IMG/VR virus record: IMGVR_UViG_3300027881_000021
Coordinates: 1-47,268 of that record
Direction: 5' to 3' (one strand)
Source of the DNA: a virus
DNA length: 47,268 nt
This document shows positions 38,507 to 45,952 of the stretch, one piece after another; within the stretch, counting starts at the first letter, position 1, and each line of letters starts with the position of its first letter. A program made the position numbers and the translations under genes. Under the pieces are notes generated by a model, which did no database searches, was not told the DNA's origin, and saw nothing but the letters and a program-made list of their open reading frames with translations.

Positions 38507-38863
38507 ATGAGAACAGTATTTGTTGATGTGGATGATACCCTCATAATCTATGAAACTGGGGGTACCCACCATTGGGGTGATATATATGGTGAGCCTTATA
38601 CTCCTAACCAGAAATTGATAGATAAGCTAAAGACCTTCAAGGGGAATATAGTAATATGGTCTGGAGGGGGCCGAGATTATGCTAGGCGAGTAGCTAAGAA
38701 GGTACTCCCAGATACTTTGCATTACTTTGTGGGCTCCAAGCTTGATGGGAAATTCAAACCCCAACCAGGAGATATTATAGTTGATGACTATAAAGGTCTC
38801 TACCCAGGATTTGAGGATATGGGTATAAAAGTTTATGGACCTCACGAGGATTGGAAAGAATGA
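38507..38863 (+). CDS. HAD-superfamily phosphatase, small
   Basis: 118 residues. VFVDVDDTLI (motif I, two Asp), IVIWSGGGRDYA (motif II), KFKPQPGDIIVDD (motif III/IV). Without a cap, like polynucleotide 3'-phosphatase or NagD-like mini HADs of phages. Second HAD in the window. Substrate unknown. Confidence 0.75.
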   Translation: MRTVFVDVDDTLIIYETGGTHHWGDIYGEPYTPNQKLIDKLKTFKGNIVIWSGGGRDYARRVAKKVLPDTLHYFVGSKLDGKFKPQPGDIIVDDYKGLYPGFEDMGIKVYGPHEDWKE

Positions 38864-39429
38864 GCATCAAGGGTAAGGTCATAGTATTTACTGGCAAGAT
38901 CTCCAAGCCTCGCCACGAATTCCAAAGAATGGTTGAGGGAGCTGGAGGGATTGCTGGCTCTGACGTTTCCAGGAGCACGGACTACCTTGTGGTAGGAGAG
39001 AAACCTGGAAGCAAGCTTTTCAGAGCTACCTCATTAGGTATCCCCTCAATCTCAGAGGCAGATTTCCTTGAACTACTCATAGACGAAACTCCAGTCCAGG
39101 AAGATACCTTTATTGACTATTGTGGATCTGGAACTCTACAGCACCATTGGTTTAAAAGAACCCAGAAGGCTAATGGGGATATTCAGTATGATTGCCTCTG
39201 CGGCACAGTCAAGATAACCCATCCAAATGGAGAATGGGAGAAGCACGAACCAAGGTGTGTCATAGAGCAAGCAAGAAAGATTTCTCACCAACACGCTGTT
39301 GAAGAAGAACGCCTCTGCTATAAGAGGCAAGAAGAATCTGAAAGAAAGGAGAAAGAGATTATTGGATTTATAGAAAAACTATCGCCAGAAGAAAGAGAGG
39401 AACTAAGGAGGCAACATGCCAAACTATAA
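38860..39429 (+). CDS. BRCT-domain protein
   Basis: ATG 38860 (ATGA overlap). Residues 2-80 form a BRCT domain as in bacterial LigA: GKVIVFTGKISKPR, AGGIAGSDVSRSTDYLVVGEKPGSK, ATSLGIPSISEADFLELL. A linker with cysteines (CLCG..CVI) and a charged coiled-coil tail follow. BRCT outside LigA in phages is uncommon; it may bind DNA ends or modified DNA. No ligase domain is present. Confidence 0.8.
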   Translation: MSIKGKVIVFTGKISKPRHEFQRMVEGAGGIAGSDVSRSTDYLVVGEKPGSKLFRATSLGIPSISEADFLELLIDETPVQEDTFIDYCGSGTLQHHWFKRTQKANGDIQYDCLCGTVKITHPNGEWEKHEPRCVIEQARKISHQHAVEEERLCYKRQEESERKEKEIIGFIEKLSPEEREELRRQHAKL

Positions 39430-40231
39430 TTGGCCAAACTCCGGAGTGATAACTCATGCTTTCTGGCAGGAAAGCCAAAACTACGGCCCTTACATAAAGA
39501 TGGAAATTGAGGTTGAGCCTTTCTACTTTGGGTGCAATACTATCTCAAAGTTATATAAGGGCTTTTCCCTAGTACTCCCAACTCCTCCTGGGTTTCCAAC
39601 TCCCATAGAGCAACTTGAGGCAGCAATTGGCACTGAGTTAACTTGGGGCCCAGAATTCACAGTGCATATAGGAGGCTCAATTCCAGCCCTTATAGGCCGG
39701 AGAATTTATTTCCGCCTGGACACAGTTTCATTCCAAGGAGTAAGGAGAATAAGAATAGACAAACTTCTCCCAAAGGAGAAAATAGAAGGAGGTAAAATTT
39801 TGGTTAAAGAGCTCAGAGAAGTAGAACCTGGAACTATGTTCCAAAGACCTAATGGCACAGTCCGCTATATTAGGTCTGGCTTGGGGAGAAAGAAACCCCT
39901 TCGTGCAACAGACATCTTCTGCTTCTGCTTTGATGGAAAGTCAGATGGCTACTGGATGTCCGAGAAGACTCTAGTCAAGCCTTGTGATGTCTCAAATCTA
40001 ACAGGTATCCAAATAGTAGAGGAAGAAGCAGAAGATGGCTATATGATGTGCCATGTCCGAGGGGAGCAGTTTCCTAGAATCAAGCACGATACCGAAGCCG
40101 ATGCTAGAAATGAGGCAGAGAGGTTAGCAAGGCTATCAGGTAAGAGGGTTTATCTCTTGGAAGCAGTTGCCTATGTTGACTACACTCCACCAGGCAGCGC
40201 TGAAACCCAATGGGTTGAATTGGACTGCTAA
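39416..40231 (+). CDS. Hypothetical protein, 271 aa
   Basis: Soluble beta-rich product; the N-terminal 120 residues (ending RIRIDKLLP) look like a single beta-barrel domain, possibly OB-like, and the remainder is mixed with several cysteines. Overlaps the BRCT gene by 14 nt. Function unknown; may bind nucleic acid given its neighbours. Confidence 0.5.
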   Translation: MPNYNWPNSGVITHAFWQESQNYGPYIKMEIEVEPFYFGCNTISKLYKGFSLVLPTPPGFPTPIEQLEAAIGTELTWGPEFTVHIGGSIPALIGRRIYFRLDTVSFQGVRRIRIDKLLPKEKIEGGKILVKELREVEPGTMFQRPNGTVRYIRSGLGRKKPLRATDIFCFCFDGKSDGYWMSEKTLVKPCDVSNLTGIQIVEEEAEDGYMMCHVRGEQFPRIKHDTEADARNEAERLARLSGKRVYLLEAVAYVDYTPPGSAETQWVELDC

Positions 40232-40232
40232 G

Positions 40233-40388
40233 ATGTGGAGATTCTTAAAGCCCAGAAAGAAACCTCTAAAACCGGGAGTCTACAAAACTAGGCTCCTAGA
40301 AGTCAAGATAACAGTTGACCCAAATCTGGTTGCAACCTATGAGTTCCTTCTGGATACTCCAAAGAAGGTAAAGAATGCCAAAGTTTAA
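40233..40388 (+). CDS. 51-residue basic protein
   Basis: ATG 40233, one base after the previous stop (TAAG ATG); the frame's earlier start is rejected because it lies within the previous gene. Basic N-terminus (RFLKPRKKPLKPG), beta-rich end. Overlaps the SNF2 helicase by 14 nt. Confidence 0.4.
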   Translation: MWRFLKPRKKPLKPGVYKTRLLEVKITVDPNLVATYEFLLDTPKKVKNAKV

Positions 40389-41856
40389 GTTACCGGATGA
40401 CCTATACAAGTACCAGAAGGAAGATGCCGAAACCCTTATATCTTTGGGAAGTGCACTGAACTTCTCAGAGATGGGTGTAGGCAAGACTCCAGAGGCTATC
40501 TGGGTTGTGGAAAAAGGAGGCTTTAACCTACCTCTTATCATTTGTCCTAACTCACTGAGATTAGAATGGGAAAGGCAAGTGACTGATTGGATAGGCCCAG
40601 GGAACTGTGCTGTCTGCGGAGGGGACTCTGTTATGAAGGGAGGAGCAATAATCCAATCCTTCAAGAAGAACCAAAAGTATAGAATACTAAACTATGAGTC
40701 CCTCCGGAGTCCTTTCATCTTAGAGATGCTTTCTTACCTTCCTTTTGACATCATCATCTTTGATGAGATCCACAAGCTCAGAAACCCTCGGACTATTATG
40801 GTGGAAGGCAAAGTAAAGAAAGCCACAGATGCCTTCTCCGTTTCCCGGGAAAGAGAAGGAGGGGTCTGGAACTTCTTAAACCAGCACCAAAACGCTGTTG
40901 TCCTAGGCCTATCTGGTTCCCCAATTATGAACTATCCAAATGACCTTTATGTACCACTCTCCTGTGTTAGGTCAGACAAGTACCCAAGGAGCATAAATCC
41001 TTGGAGGCACTTTATGTATAAGTACTGTATGTGGTCAGAAGGTAGGTATGGAGCTTATATCTATGGAACCAGGAACCTTTCAGGCCTTAGAGAAGAAACT
41101 TCATCCTTTATAATCAGAAGGACAAAGAAAGAAGTTCTACCCTTCCTCCCCGAGAAGTATTATAGAAGAACAACGCTGGAGATGAGACCTGACCAAAGAA
41201 AGGTCTATAACCAAATGGAGAGTGAACTTAAGGTCCTTCTTGACACCGGAGAGCCCTTATGGTCCACCAATGTCTTAACTACCCTAACCCGACTCAGACA
41301 GATGAACCTTGACCCCAATATCCTTGGTATCTCAACCTCATCTGCTAAAACTGACTTTATTATGGATACTATAGAAGGAATGATTAAAGGAGTGGGAGAG
41401 CATATGGGAGGAAGTGGGGAGAAGCTAGTAATCTTCTCTTGCTTTGAGAGGTATATTGACTTACTCTCACGCAAGTTAGGGGATACTATCCCCCATGTAG
41501 TTATTACTGGTAGGGTTCATCCAGACAAGAGAATAGATGCAGTCAAGAAATTCCAGAATGAGGATGAGATTAGGGTTTGTCTTGGGACAATCCACGCTAT
41601 GGGAGAGGGAGTAACTTTGACTGCTGCTTCTAACTGCCTAATAGCAGATAGATGGTGGAACTCCCCTACCAACCAACAAGCAGAAGACAGACTCCATAGA
41701 ATTGGACAGAAAAATGCTGTCCAGATACTTCTACCAATAGTTGGAGAATCTATTGATGCTATTCTGGATGAGATTCTTGAGAGGAAGCACGAAGCATCCT
41801 CAGCCTATTACCAAGAACAGACAGTCAGAGACACAGTCCTTGGAGGCCTAAGATGA
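40375..41856 (+). CDS. SNF2-family helicase/translocase
   Basis: 493 residues. Motifs: LYKYQKEDAETL (Q-like), SEMGVGKT (I), IFDEIHKLRNP (II), LGLSGSP (III), KLVIFSCFERYID (IV), LGTIHAMGEGVTLTAAS (V), QAEDRLHRIGQ (VI). Compact SF2 enzyme similar to phage SNF2/SWI helicases; acts as a DNA translocase using ATP. The largest gene of the right operon; may strip proteins from DNA or aid replication. Confidence 0.9.
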   Translation: MPKFKLPDDLYKYQKEDAETLISLGSALNFSEMGVGKTPEAIWVVEKGGFNLPLIICPNSLRLEWERQVTDWIGPGNCAVCGGDSVMKGGAIIQSFKKNQKYRILNYESLRSPFILEMLSYLPFDIIIFDEIHKLRNPRTIMVEGKVKKATDAFSVSREREGGVWNFLNQHQNAVVLGLSGSPIMNYPNDLYVPLSCVRSDKYPRSINPWRHFMYKYCMWSEGRYGAYIYGTRNLSGLREETSSFIIRRTKKEVLPFLPEKYYRRTTLEMRPDQRKVYNQMESELKVLLDTGEPLWSTNVLTTLTRLRQMNLDPNILGISTSSAKTDFIMDTIEGMIKGVGEHMGGSGEKLVIFSCFERYIDLLSRKLGDTIPHVVITGRVHPDKRIDAVKKFQNEDEIRVCLGTIHAMGEGVTLTAASNCLIADRWWNSPTNQQAEDRLHRIGQKNAVQILLPIVGESIDAILDEILERKHEASSAYYQEQTVRDTVLGGLR

Positions 41857-42149
41857 ACAAGGAAGGAAACCTGGAAGAGCTGAGAGCTATCTTTAACTTT
41901 ATAATGCCATTTGCAGGGAATGAAGAATTAAGGTTAAGGAGCCTTCACTCTAATAATCCTGGTGTAGTAGTTAGATGTGGGTACTGTGGTAACCTTTGGT
42001 GCTTTCACCCAAGGACAGTAAGGCATCCTATTACTTGTCACTGCGGTAATGATAACTGTGGAGACCCCAGAAAGTGGGAGGAGCATGAGTTTGGGGACTT
42101 TGACTATCTCTGGAGTTACAATTGGGACTTTAAAGGAGGCCTAAGATGA
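41853..42149 (+). CDS. Zinc-binding protein, 98 aa
   Basis: RCGYCGNLWCFH and CHCGNDNCGD: at least six Cys plus His forming a zinc domain (residues 42-70). N-terminus helical, C-terminus aromatic. Overlaps the SNF2 stop by 4 nt (ATGA). Function unknown. Confidence 0.5.
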   Translation: MNKEGNLEELRAIFNFIMPFAGNEELRLRSLHSNNPGVVVRCGYCGNLWCFHPRTVRHPITCHCGNDNCGDPRKWEEHEFGDFDYLWSYNWDFKGGLR

Positions 42150-42364
42150 AAGCAAAGTTTGGACCTAGAGCCTCAGTAAGAGAGATGAAAACTTATGAAG
42201 ACCTAGACTGGTTTATATCCAACCACAAGTGGGCTCTTATAGGAAAGGAACAAATGGGTGTCTACTCCAAAGAAACCTACCTAACACCCTCTGGGAACTT
42301 TGTAGTCTTCGTTCTGTCCGATGCAGGCAAAATTAGAAATATATTCCAAGATGTAGTAGATTAA
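42146..42364 (+). CDS. Hypothetical protein, 72 aa
   Basis: Small alpha-beta protein starting at an ATGA overlap (MKAKFGPRASVREMKTYEDL). No motif. Function unknown. Confidence 0.45.
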   Translation: MKAKFGPRASVREMKTYEDLDWFISNHKWALIGKEQMGVYSKETYLTPSGNFVVFVLSDAGKIRNIFQDVVD

Positions 42365-42375
42365 AGGAGGTAAGA

Positions 42376-42861
42376 ATGGCAGAAGGAATAAAAGATGGCC
42401 CCAGAAGAAACTGGAGGCCAGAAAATTGGTGGAGCCCCTACGGCTGGAAGGATTGGCACGACTGGGAAGCCCAAGGAGCAACGAAGCCTATAACAGTACA
42501 CAAAGCCGAGGCTTATGAGGAAGGTGCCAATGCCATGCTGGAGGCCTTGAAATCCAAAGCATCTTATATGACTCCCCAACAAATGAGGCTCCTAGCTCCA
42601 GATAGGCAGTATCCTTATGGACACCTTATCTTCATCCCTGATGAGATTCTGGGTCCTTTACCAGATGGGCCTGAACATATGACTATGGAGCAGTTTATCC
42701 ACTGTGTGGAAATAGGAGGCTTCATAGATGATGATGGCCACGGCCGTTATGCCACAGCAACCCACGAACTGAAGGACCCATATATCTGTATTTCTCCTTC
42801 TATGGTTCATAATGGCACCATTGACAAGAGTTGGACCCACATAGTTTGGTATAACAGGTAA
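42376..42861 (+). CDS. Hypothetical protein, 161 aa
   Basis: ATG after AAAGGAGGTAAGA. Trp-rich N-terminus (NWRPENWWSPYGWKDWHDW), helical middle, and a C-terminal domain containing FIDDDGHGRYATATHEL, a His/Asp-rich stretch that might bind metal. No family recognised. Confidence 0.5.
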   Translation: MAEGIKDGPRRNWRPENWWSPYGWKDWHDWEAQGATKPITVHKAEAYEEGANAMLEALKSKASYMTPQQMRLLAPDRQYPYGHLIFIPDEILGPLPDGPEHMTMEQFIHCVEIGGFIDDDGHGRYATATHELKDPYICISPSMVHNGTIDKSWTHIVWYNR

Positions 42862-42866
42862 CCAAA

Positions 42867-43088
42867 ATGAATATAAATATAGACTTTAAAGATGAGATAG
42901 TCGAGCTTGAGCTCATAAACGGAGAGACACTCAAGATACAACAATGGGGTGAAAACTCTCTAAAGATAAGCGGAGCTAGGCTTCAGCTCTCGGGTTATAA
43001 CTGCAAGGCAAGATACCACCAAGAAGACATTGGAACCTTCAGAAACCTAATAGTAGGAAGAAAGGAGGGAGATGGCGATGAAAGGTAG
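42867..43088 (+). CDS. Hypothetical beta-rich protein, 73 aa
   Basis: Alternating strands (MNINIDFKDEIVELELINGETLKIQQW) suggest a small beta barrel. Ends inside the next gene. Function unknown. Confidence 0.4.
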   Translation: MNINIDFKDEIVELELINGETLKIQQWGENSLKISGARLQLSGYNCKARYHQEDIGTFRNLIVGRKEGDGDER

Positions 43089-43362
43089 AAGGAAGGGAGA
43101 ATACCCAGTGAAGAAGGCTACTGTACTAAAGATTGATGGAACCCAGAAAGAGCTTGACCATCAGCCTACCTTAAAGGAGGCCCAAGGAATAGTAGGAGGC
43201 TACATAGAGATTCTAAGATTAGGTCTCAGCAGATACCTAGTTGTTAATGAGGATGGAAAACCCTTGGACCTTCCCCTTAACCAAGCTACCAGCACTATCT
43301 GTAGCTGGGGTATAGTAGGGGATGCTATTCTACTTGAGGGATGGAGCTCTGTGGCAAGTTGA
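43072..43362 (+). CDS. Hypothetical protein, 96 aa
   Basis: AAAGGAGGG precedes two ATGs (43072, 43078); either may be used. A central strand-helix-strand (QGIVGGYIEILRLGLSRYLVVNEDGKPLDLPLNQ) is typical of DUF3846-like small phage proteins. Last gene before an intergenic promoter. Function unknown. Confidence 0.45.
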   Translation: MAMKGRRKGEYPVKKATVLKIDGTQKELDHQPTLKEAQGIVGGYIEILRLGLSRYLVVNEDGKPLDLPLNQATSTICSWGIVGDAILLEGWSSVAS

Positions 43363-43412
43363 GGTGGCTTTTTTCACCTGTAAGGAAAATTTGCTAAAAT
43401 CACCAAAAACGG

Positions 43413-43441
43413 TTGACAAATAAAATCGCCTATGATACAAT
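43413..43441 (+). promoter_or_regulatory. Rightward sigma70-type promoter
   Basis: TTGACA (43413-43418), 17-bp spacer, TACAAT (43436-43441). The ATG at 43450 follows 8 bases later, again implying a leaderless mRNA. The 33 bases around it match the promoter at 45896 at nearly all positions. A small AGGTG/CACCT hairpin with a T run (43362-43380) precedes it and may end the upstream transcript. Confidence 0.75.
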
Positions 43442-43449
43442 TAAATACG

Positions 43450-43617
43450 ATGAAAAATCTAATACCCCAGGAGATAGTCCAAGAGGCAGACGACCTCTCC
43501 AAGGAGACTGGAATACCTTTCCGGACCCTTGTAGAAACTCTCTACAAGGCCTACCTTGAGAAGGCCGAACAGCCCATTATTGTCTATCAACCTTCCTTAG
43601 TTTTAGTGAGGACTTGA
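43450..43617 (+). CDS. 55-residue putative DNA-binding regulator
   Basis: ATG 43450 is set by the promoter; the frame's ATG at 43432 lies in the -10 region. Product: IPQEIVQEADDLSKETGIPFRTLVETLYKAYLEKAEQ, two helices in a ribbon-helix-helix or CopG-like arrangement. A leaderless small regulator right at a promoter shared with 45896 suggests autoregulation; inference. Confidence 0.5.
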   Translation: MKNLIPQEIVQEADDLSKETGIPFRTLVETLYKAYLEKAEQPIIVYQPSLVLVRT

Positions 43618-43651
43618 GAGGTGAAAGGCTCTTATAAAGAAAGGAGGAACT

Positions 43652-43888
43652 ATGCCTGAAGGAGATCCGAAAAGTAACCAGGTTACTATCACTCTGCCAC
43701 CCGGCGTTACCCCCGAAGCATTCAATAAGTCCTATGCTTCCTGGGAGAACCAGCGGGTAGCCACCAAGCAGAGAGACGAGGCCACTCGAAAGGCTCTGGG
43801 CCATCTTCGTGATGCCCATAAGGCTGAGTACGATAAGTACTACGCCGAAGAGTACAGAAAAGTCACGGCCGCCGGCGTCACTGTGTAA
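43652..43888 (+). CDS. Small paralogue A: TITLPPGV protein
   Basis: 78 residues, strong ribosome site AAAGGAGGAACT. The N-terminus VTITLPPGVTPEAFNKSYASW is nearly identical to that of the protein at 45982, while its C-terminal EYDKYYAEEYRK matches the end of the protein at 43963. GC and codon use differ from neighbours (many GCC, CGG, GTC). Function unknown; may be abundant given the signals. Confidence 0.6.
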   Translation: MPEGDPKSNQVTITLPPGVTPEAFNKSYASWENQRVATKQRDEATRKALGHLRDAHKAEYDKYYAEEYRKVTAAGVTV

Positions 43889-43906
43889 CCATCTCCCAGC
43901 CTGGGA

Positions 43907-43935
43907 TGAGGGGCCCCTTAATTGGGGGCCCCTCA
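43907..43935 (+). terminator. Strong GC-rich hairpin, probable terminator
   Basis: An 11-bp perfect stem (43907-43917 with 43925-43935; TGAGGGGCCCC and complement) with loop TTAATTG, followed by ACACATTTT. A second short palindrome (TCCCAG-CTGGGA) precedes it. Lies right after paralogue A's stop. The T tract is weak, so it may attenuate rather than end transcription into the next gene. Confidence 0.65.
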
Positions 43936-43962
43936 CACATTTTAGAAAAGGAGGTAAAAACC

Positions 43963-44160
43963 TTGCCACTGACAGATGAAGAATATATCCAAATGGGCAA
44001 GAAGGCTGAGGAAGCCAAAGAGAAGGACCAGATAAGAAGCAGAGCCCACCAGTCCGCCATCAAGCTACTTAAGGCTTCCCACGGCCCCGAGTACGATAAG
44101 TACTACAAGGAAGCCTTAGCCCGGGAGGAAGCCGATGCCAGAAGAGCCAGTAAAGATTGA
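43963..44160 (+). CDS. Small paralogue B
   Basis: TTG 43963 with AAAAGGAGGT seven bases upstream; the frame's ATG at 43906 is inside the hairpin and is rejected. 65 residues; the C-terminal half (ASHGPEYDKYYKEALAREEADARR) shares EYDKYY with paralogue A, but the PPGV half is absent. Function unknown. Confidence 0.55.
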   Translation: MPLTDEEYIQMGKKAEEAKEKDQIRSRAHQSAIKLLKASHGPEYDKYYKEALAREEADARRASKD

Positions 44161-44434
44161 GCTCCCGGTAGGTGTCTCTGAAGCACAAGCCAGAGAGGCC
44201 CTCAAAGCCCAGCCTGTTATCTTCACAGAGGTGGATACTGGCTACCTAAAGCAAGTCAGAGTCCAAAGGAACTTCTATAAAGGTAAGGAACTCTATGGGT
44301 TACAAAACTTCTACAAGGAAGATGAAACCCAAGAGGACTGGCAGTTTGGAAAAGCTGTTAACTTCCCTCCGGAGTGCCTAGACGACATAATAGAAGGACT
44401 CCAGAAGATGAAGGCCTATATAGAGGGCTCCTAA
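44135..44434 (+). CDS. PC4-like candidate protein, 99 aa
   Basis: ATG 44135 after CGGGAGGAAGCCG, overlapping paralogue B by 26 nt. The N-terminus VKIELPVGVSEAQAREAL echoes the TITLPPGVTPE start of the paralogues. The rest (RVQRNFYKGKELYGLQNFYKED, FGKAVNFPPECLDDIIEGLQKM) has the strand-strand-helix pattern of PC4/YdbC single-strand-binding proteins. PC4 identity is tentative. Confidence 0.4.
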   Translation: MPEEPVKIELPVGVSEAQAREALKAQPVIFTEVDTGYLKQVRVQRNFYKGKELYGLQNFYKEDETQEDWQFGKAVNFPPECLDDIIEGLQKMKAYIEGS

Positions 44435-44435
44435 T

Positions 44436-44633
44436 ATGAAGGAGTATCCTGCTAAAATCTGGCTTCCTGACCTATCAAAATTCTGTGACTGTGAGGATAG
44501 ATGCTATCTACTCGTAGGTCGTGCTTACTGTATCTTACTTGGAGAGACCTTATGCTCAGATGGTAACTACCTCATAAAAGATGATAGGTGCCCTGCTATC
44601 ACTCCTGAGATGATACGCAGAAAGAGGCTGTAA
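44436..44633 (+). CDS. Cys-containing protein, 65 aa
   Basis: KFCDCEDRCYLL, AYCILL, TLCSDG and RCPAI: five or six cysteines in a small protein, likely metal-binding. One base after the previous gene; its stop TAATG overlaps the SWIM gene. Function unknown. Confidence 0.5.
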   Translation: MKEYPAKIWLPDLSKFCDCEDRCYLLVGRAYCILLGETLCSDGNYLIKDDRCPAITPEMIRRKRL

Positions 44634-44998
44634 TGTCTGAAGAGGAAGAGGCTCGCCTTATTCCCATTGGAGCCTATGTCTTTAAGTTAACCAAAGGGCC
44701 TGATGGTACTTATAAGAGCGAGCCTCTTTCGGACCCCATCCCAACAGAAATCACCCTAATCCCACCTATGGGTAAGGGAAGGCTTCTGGGAATCTTTGAG
44801 AGTGAATCCTCTCCAGGGACAAAGCACTATGTTATCCTTTCCCCAGATGGAACTATCTACTGTACTTGCTATGGCTTCAGAGCTCCTAACAAGTGTTGGC
44901 ACTATCGGGGAATGATGGATGTTCTTAAAGATATCCCTATCGGTCAAATAACTGAGCCTATAAGAGTAGGCTTCACCAGAAAGGAGGAAGAAGAATGA
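44633..44998 (+). CDS. SWIM zinc-finger protein
   Basis: 121 residues. TIYCTCYGFRAPNKCWHYRG carries the SWIM pattern C-x-C-x(n)-C-x-H (about residues 81-94), as in SWIM proteins linked to helicases and recombination. It may work with the SNF2 helicase of the same operon. The rest is beta-rich. Ends in ATGA with the next gene. Confidence 0.65.
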   Translation: MSEEEEARLIPIGAYVFKLTKGPDGTYKSEPLSDPIPTEITLIPPMGKGRLLGIFESESSPGTKHYVILSPDGTIYCTCYGFRAPNKCWHYRGMMDVLKDIPIGQITEPIRVGFTRKEEEE

Positions 44999-45291
44999 AA
45001 TGCAGGAAGCCATCTCATATCCCCAACCATCTGAGAGAGCTGGCAGGAAAACTTCAACCTTATGCCTACAGCTGCAGAAGCAGAATCTCTGCAAGAGGAG
45101 TTCCCCACCTTATAGTAGTAACTGACAGATTAACATACAGTATATGCTTCTTTGAAAGGTCTAAGACTTGGAGACTATTTTACCCCTACCCTAGCAGCAC
45201 CCAAACTAAGATAAACTTCAAATCTGAAGACCTCATAGTCAGATACTTCAAGAATGTTGACTTAGTAGGCAAAGGAGTATGTTGTGAGTGA
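44995..45291 (+). CDS. Hypothetical basic protein, 98 aa
   Basis: Basic N-terminal half, beta-rich middle (LIVVTDRLTYSICFF) and Cys at both ends (MKCRK, GVCCE). Begins by ATGA overlap with the SWIM gene. Function unknown. Confidence 0.45.
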   Translation: MKCRKPSHIPNHLRELAGKLQPYAYSCRSRISARGVPHLIVVTDRLTYSICFFERSKTWRLFYPYPSSTQTKINFKSEDLIVRYFKNVDLVGKGVCCE

Positions 45292-45319
45292 CCTATATAC
45301 CATCTGAGGAGGAAGAAGA

Positions 45320-45496
45320 ATGAATATAACCGAAGCAACTAAAAGAGCTTGCCAGGAGCCCACTTTGCTAAAGGCCCTTACCTGGATCTGCGTCTGGGAA
45401 AGTGAGAGAATAGTAGAGCAGGCCAGAAAGAACCCTACTTGGGAAACCTGCTTTGGGGTATGCCTGGAATCTGTGCTAGAAGCCTATGGAAAATAG
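45320..45496 (+). CDS. 58-residue helical protein
   Basis: ATG 45320 with GAGGAGGAAGAAG upstream. Helical, with four Cys/Trp-rich patches (WICVWE, TCFGVCLE). Last gene before the repeat array. Function unknown. Confidence 0.5.
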   Translation: MNITEATKRACQEPTLLKALTWICVWESERIVEQARKNPTWETCFGVCLESVLEAYGK

Positions 45497-45640
45497 GTAC
45501 AACCCGGAACTCCTAGAAAACCCGGAACTCAGGGGTCTTGGAGTTCTTAGAAAATCTAGAGACGGGCCTCGGACTACCCCGTTTCATAGGAAGAACTACC
45601 CCTACCACCGCATTATTCCTGATATTCCCCCACCCCTCAA

Positions 45641-45865
45641 TACCCCTGAACTACCCACATATGACCTATTCACCTGTGAACTTTCTACCTGTGATTTACC
45701 CCAATCTTACCTGTCCCTCAATTACCCACTCACCCGTGATTTACTCACATATGATATACTCACACCCCACACATCCACATACTACATACTCAACTATGAA
45801 TTATCCATCCCCCACATACCCACATATGATTTACTCATACCCCACATACTCACATATGGAGTACT
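45641..45865. repeat. 15-bp tandem repeat array (iteron-like)
   Basis: Fifteen consecutive 15-bp units keep phase from 45641 to 45865. The best form is CACATATGATTTACT (45821); in the second half it alternates with a CATACCCCACATACT-type unit, giving a 30-bp higher-order repeat. The gene-free stretch 45497-45895 also has AACCCGGAACTC twice (45501-45512, 45519-45530). Two overlapping frames cross the array but have low-complexity products. Placed directly before a strong promoter, it could be an origin, centromere-like site or operator cluster. Confidence 0.7.
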
Positions 45866-45895
45866 AGGTTTGGCAATACATTATTATATGGGGGG

Positions 45896-45924
45896 TTGAC
45901 AAATAAAACCGACTATGTTAAAAT
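45896..45924 (+). promoter_or_regulatory. Rightward sigma70-type promoter
   Basis: TTGACA (45896-45901), 17-bp spacer, TAAAAT (45919-45924), preceded by a G run. Near-copy of the promoter at 43413, including the spacer (ATAAAAnCG). It drives the gene at 45982 from a leader of about 50 nt containing a hairpin AAGGT-TGT-ACCTT. Confidence 0.75.
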
Positions 45925-45952
45925 TACATCATAAGGTTGTACCTTAACAATT

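Noticed and set aside
45641-45865. CRISPR array
   Set aside because: Units are 15 bp and directly adjacent without spacers, and no cas genes are present apart from a generic Cas4/RecB-like nuclease far away.
45486-45899. Two overlapping frames coding Tyr/Pro/Leu-rich repeats (pentapeptide-like)
   Set aside because: The 15-bp period automatically gives 5-residue repeats in every frame; no ribosome site fits and no frame is favoured.
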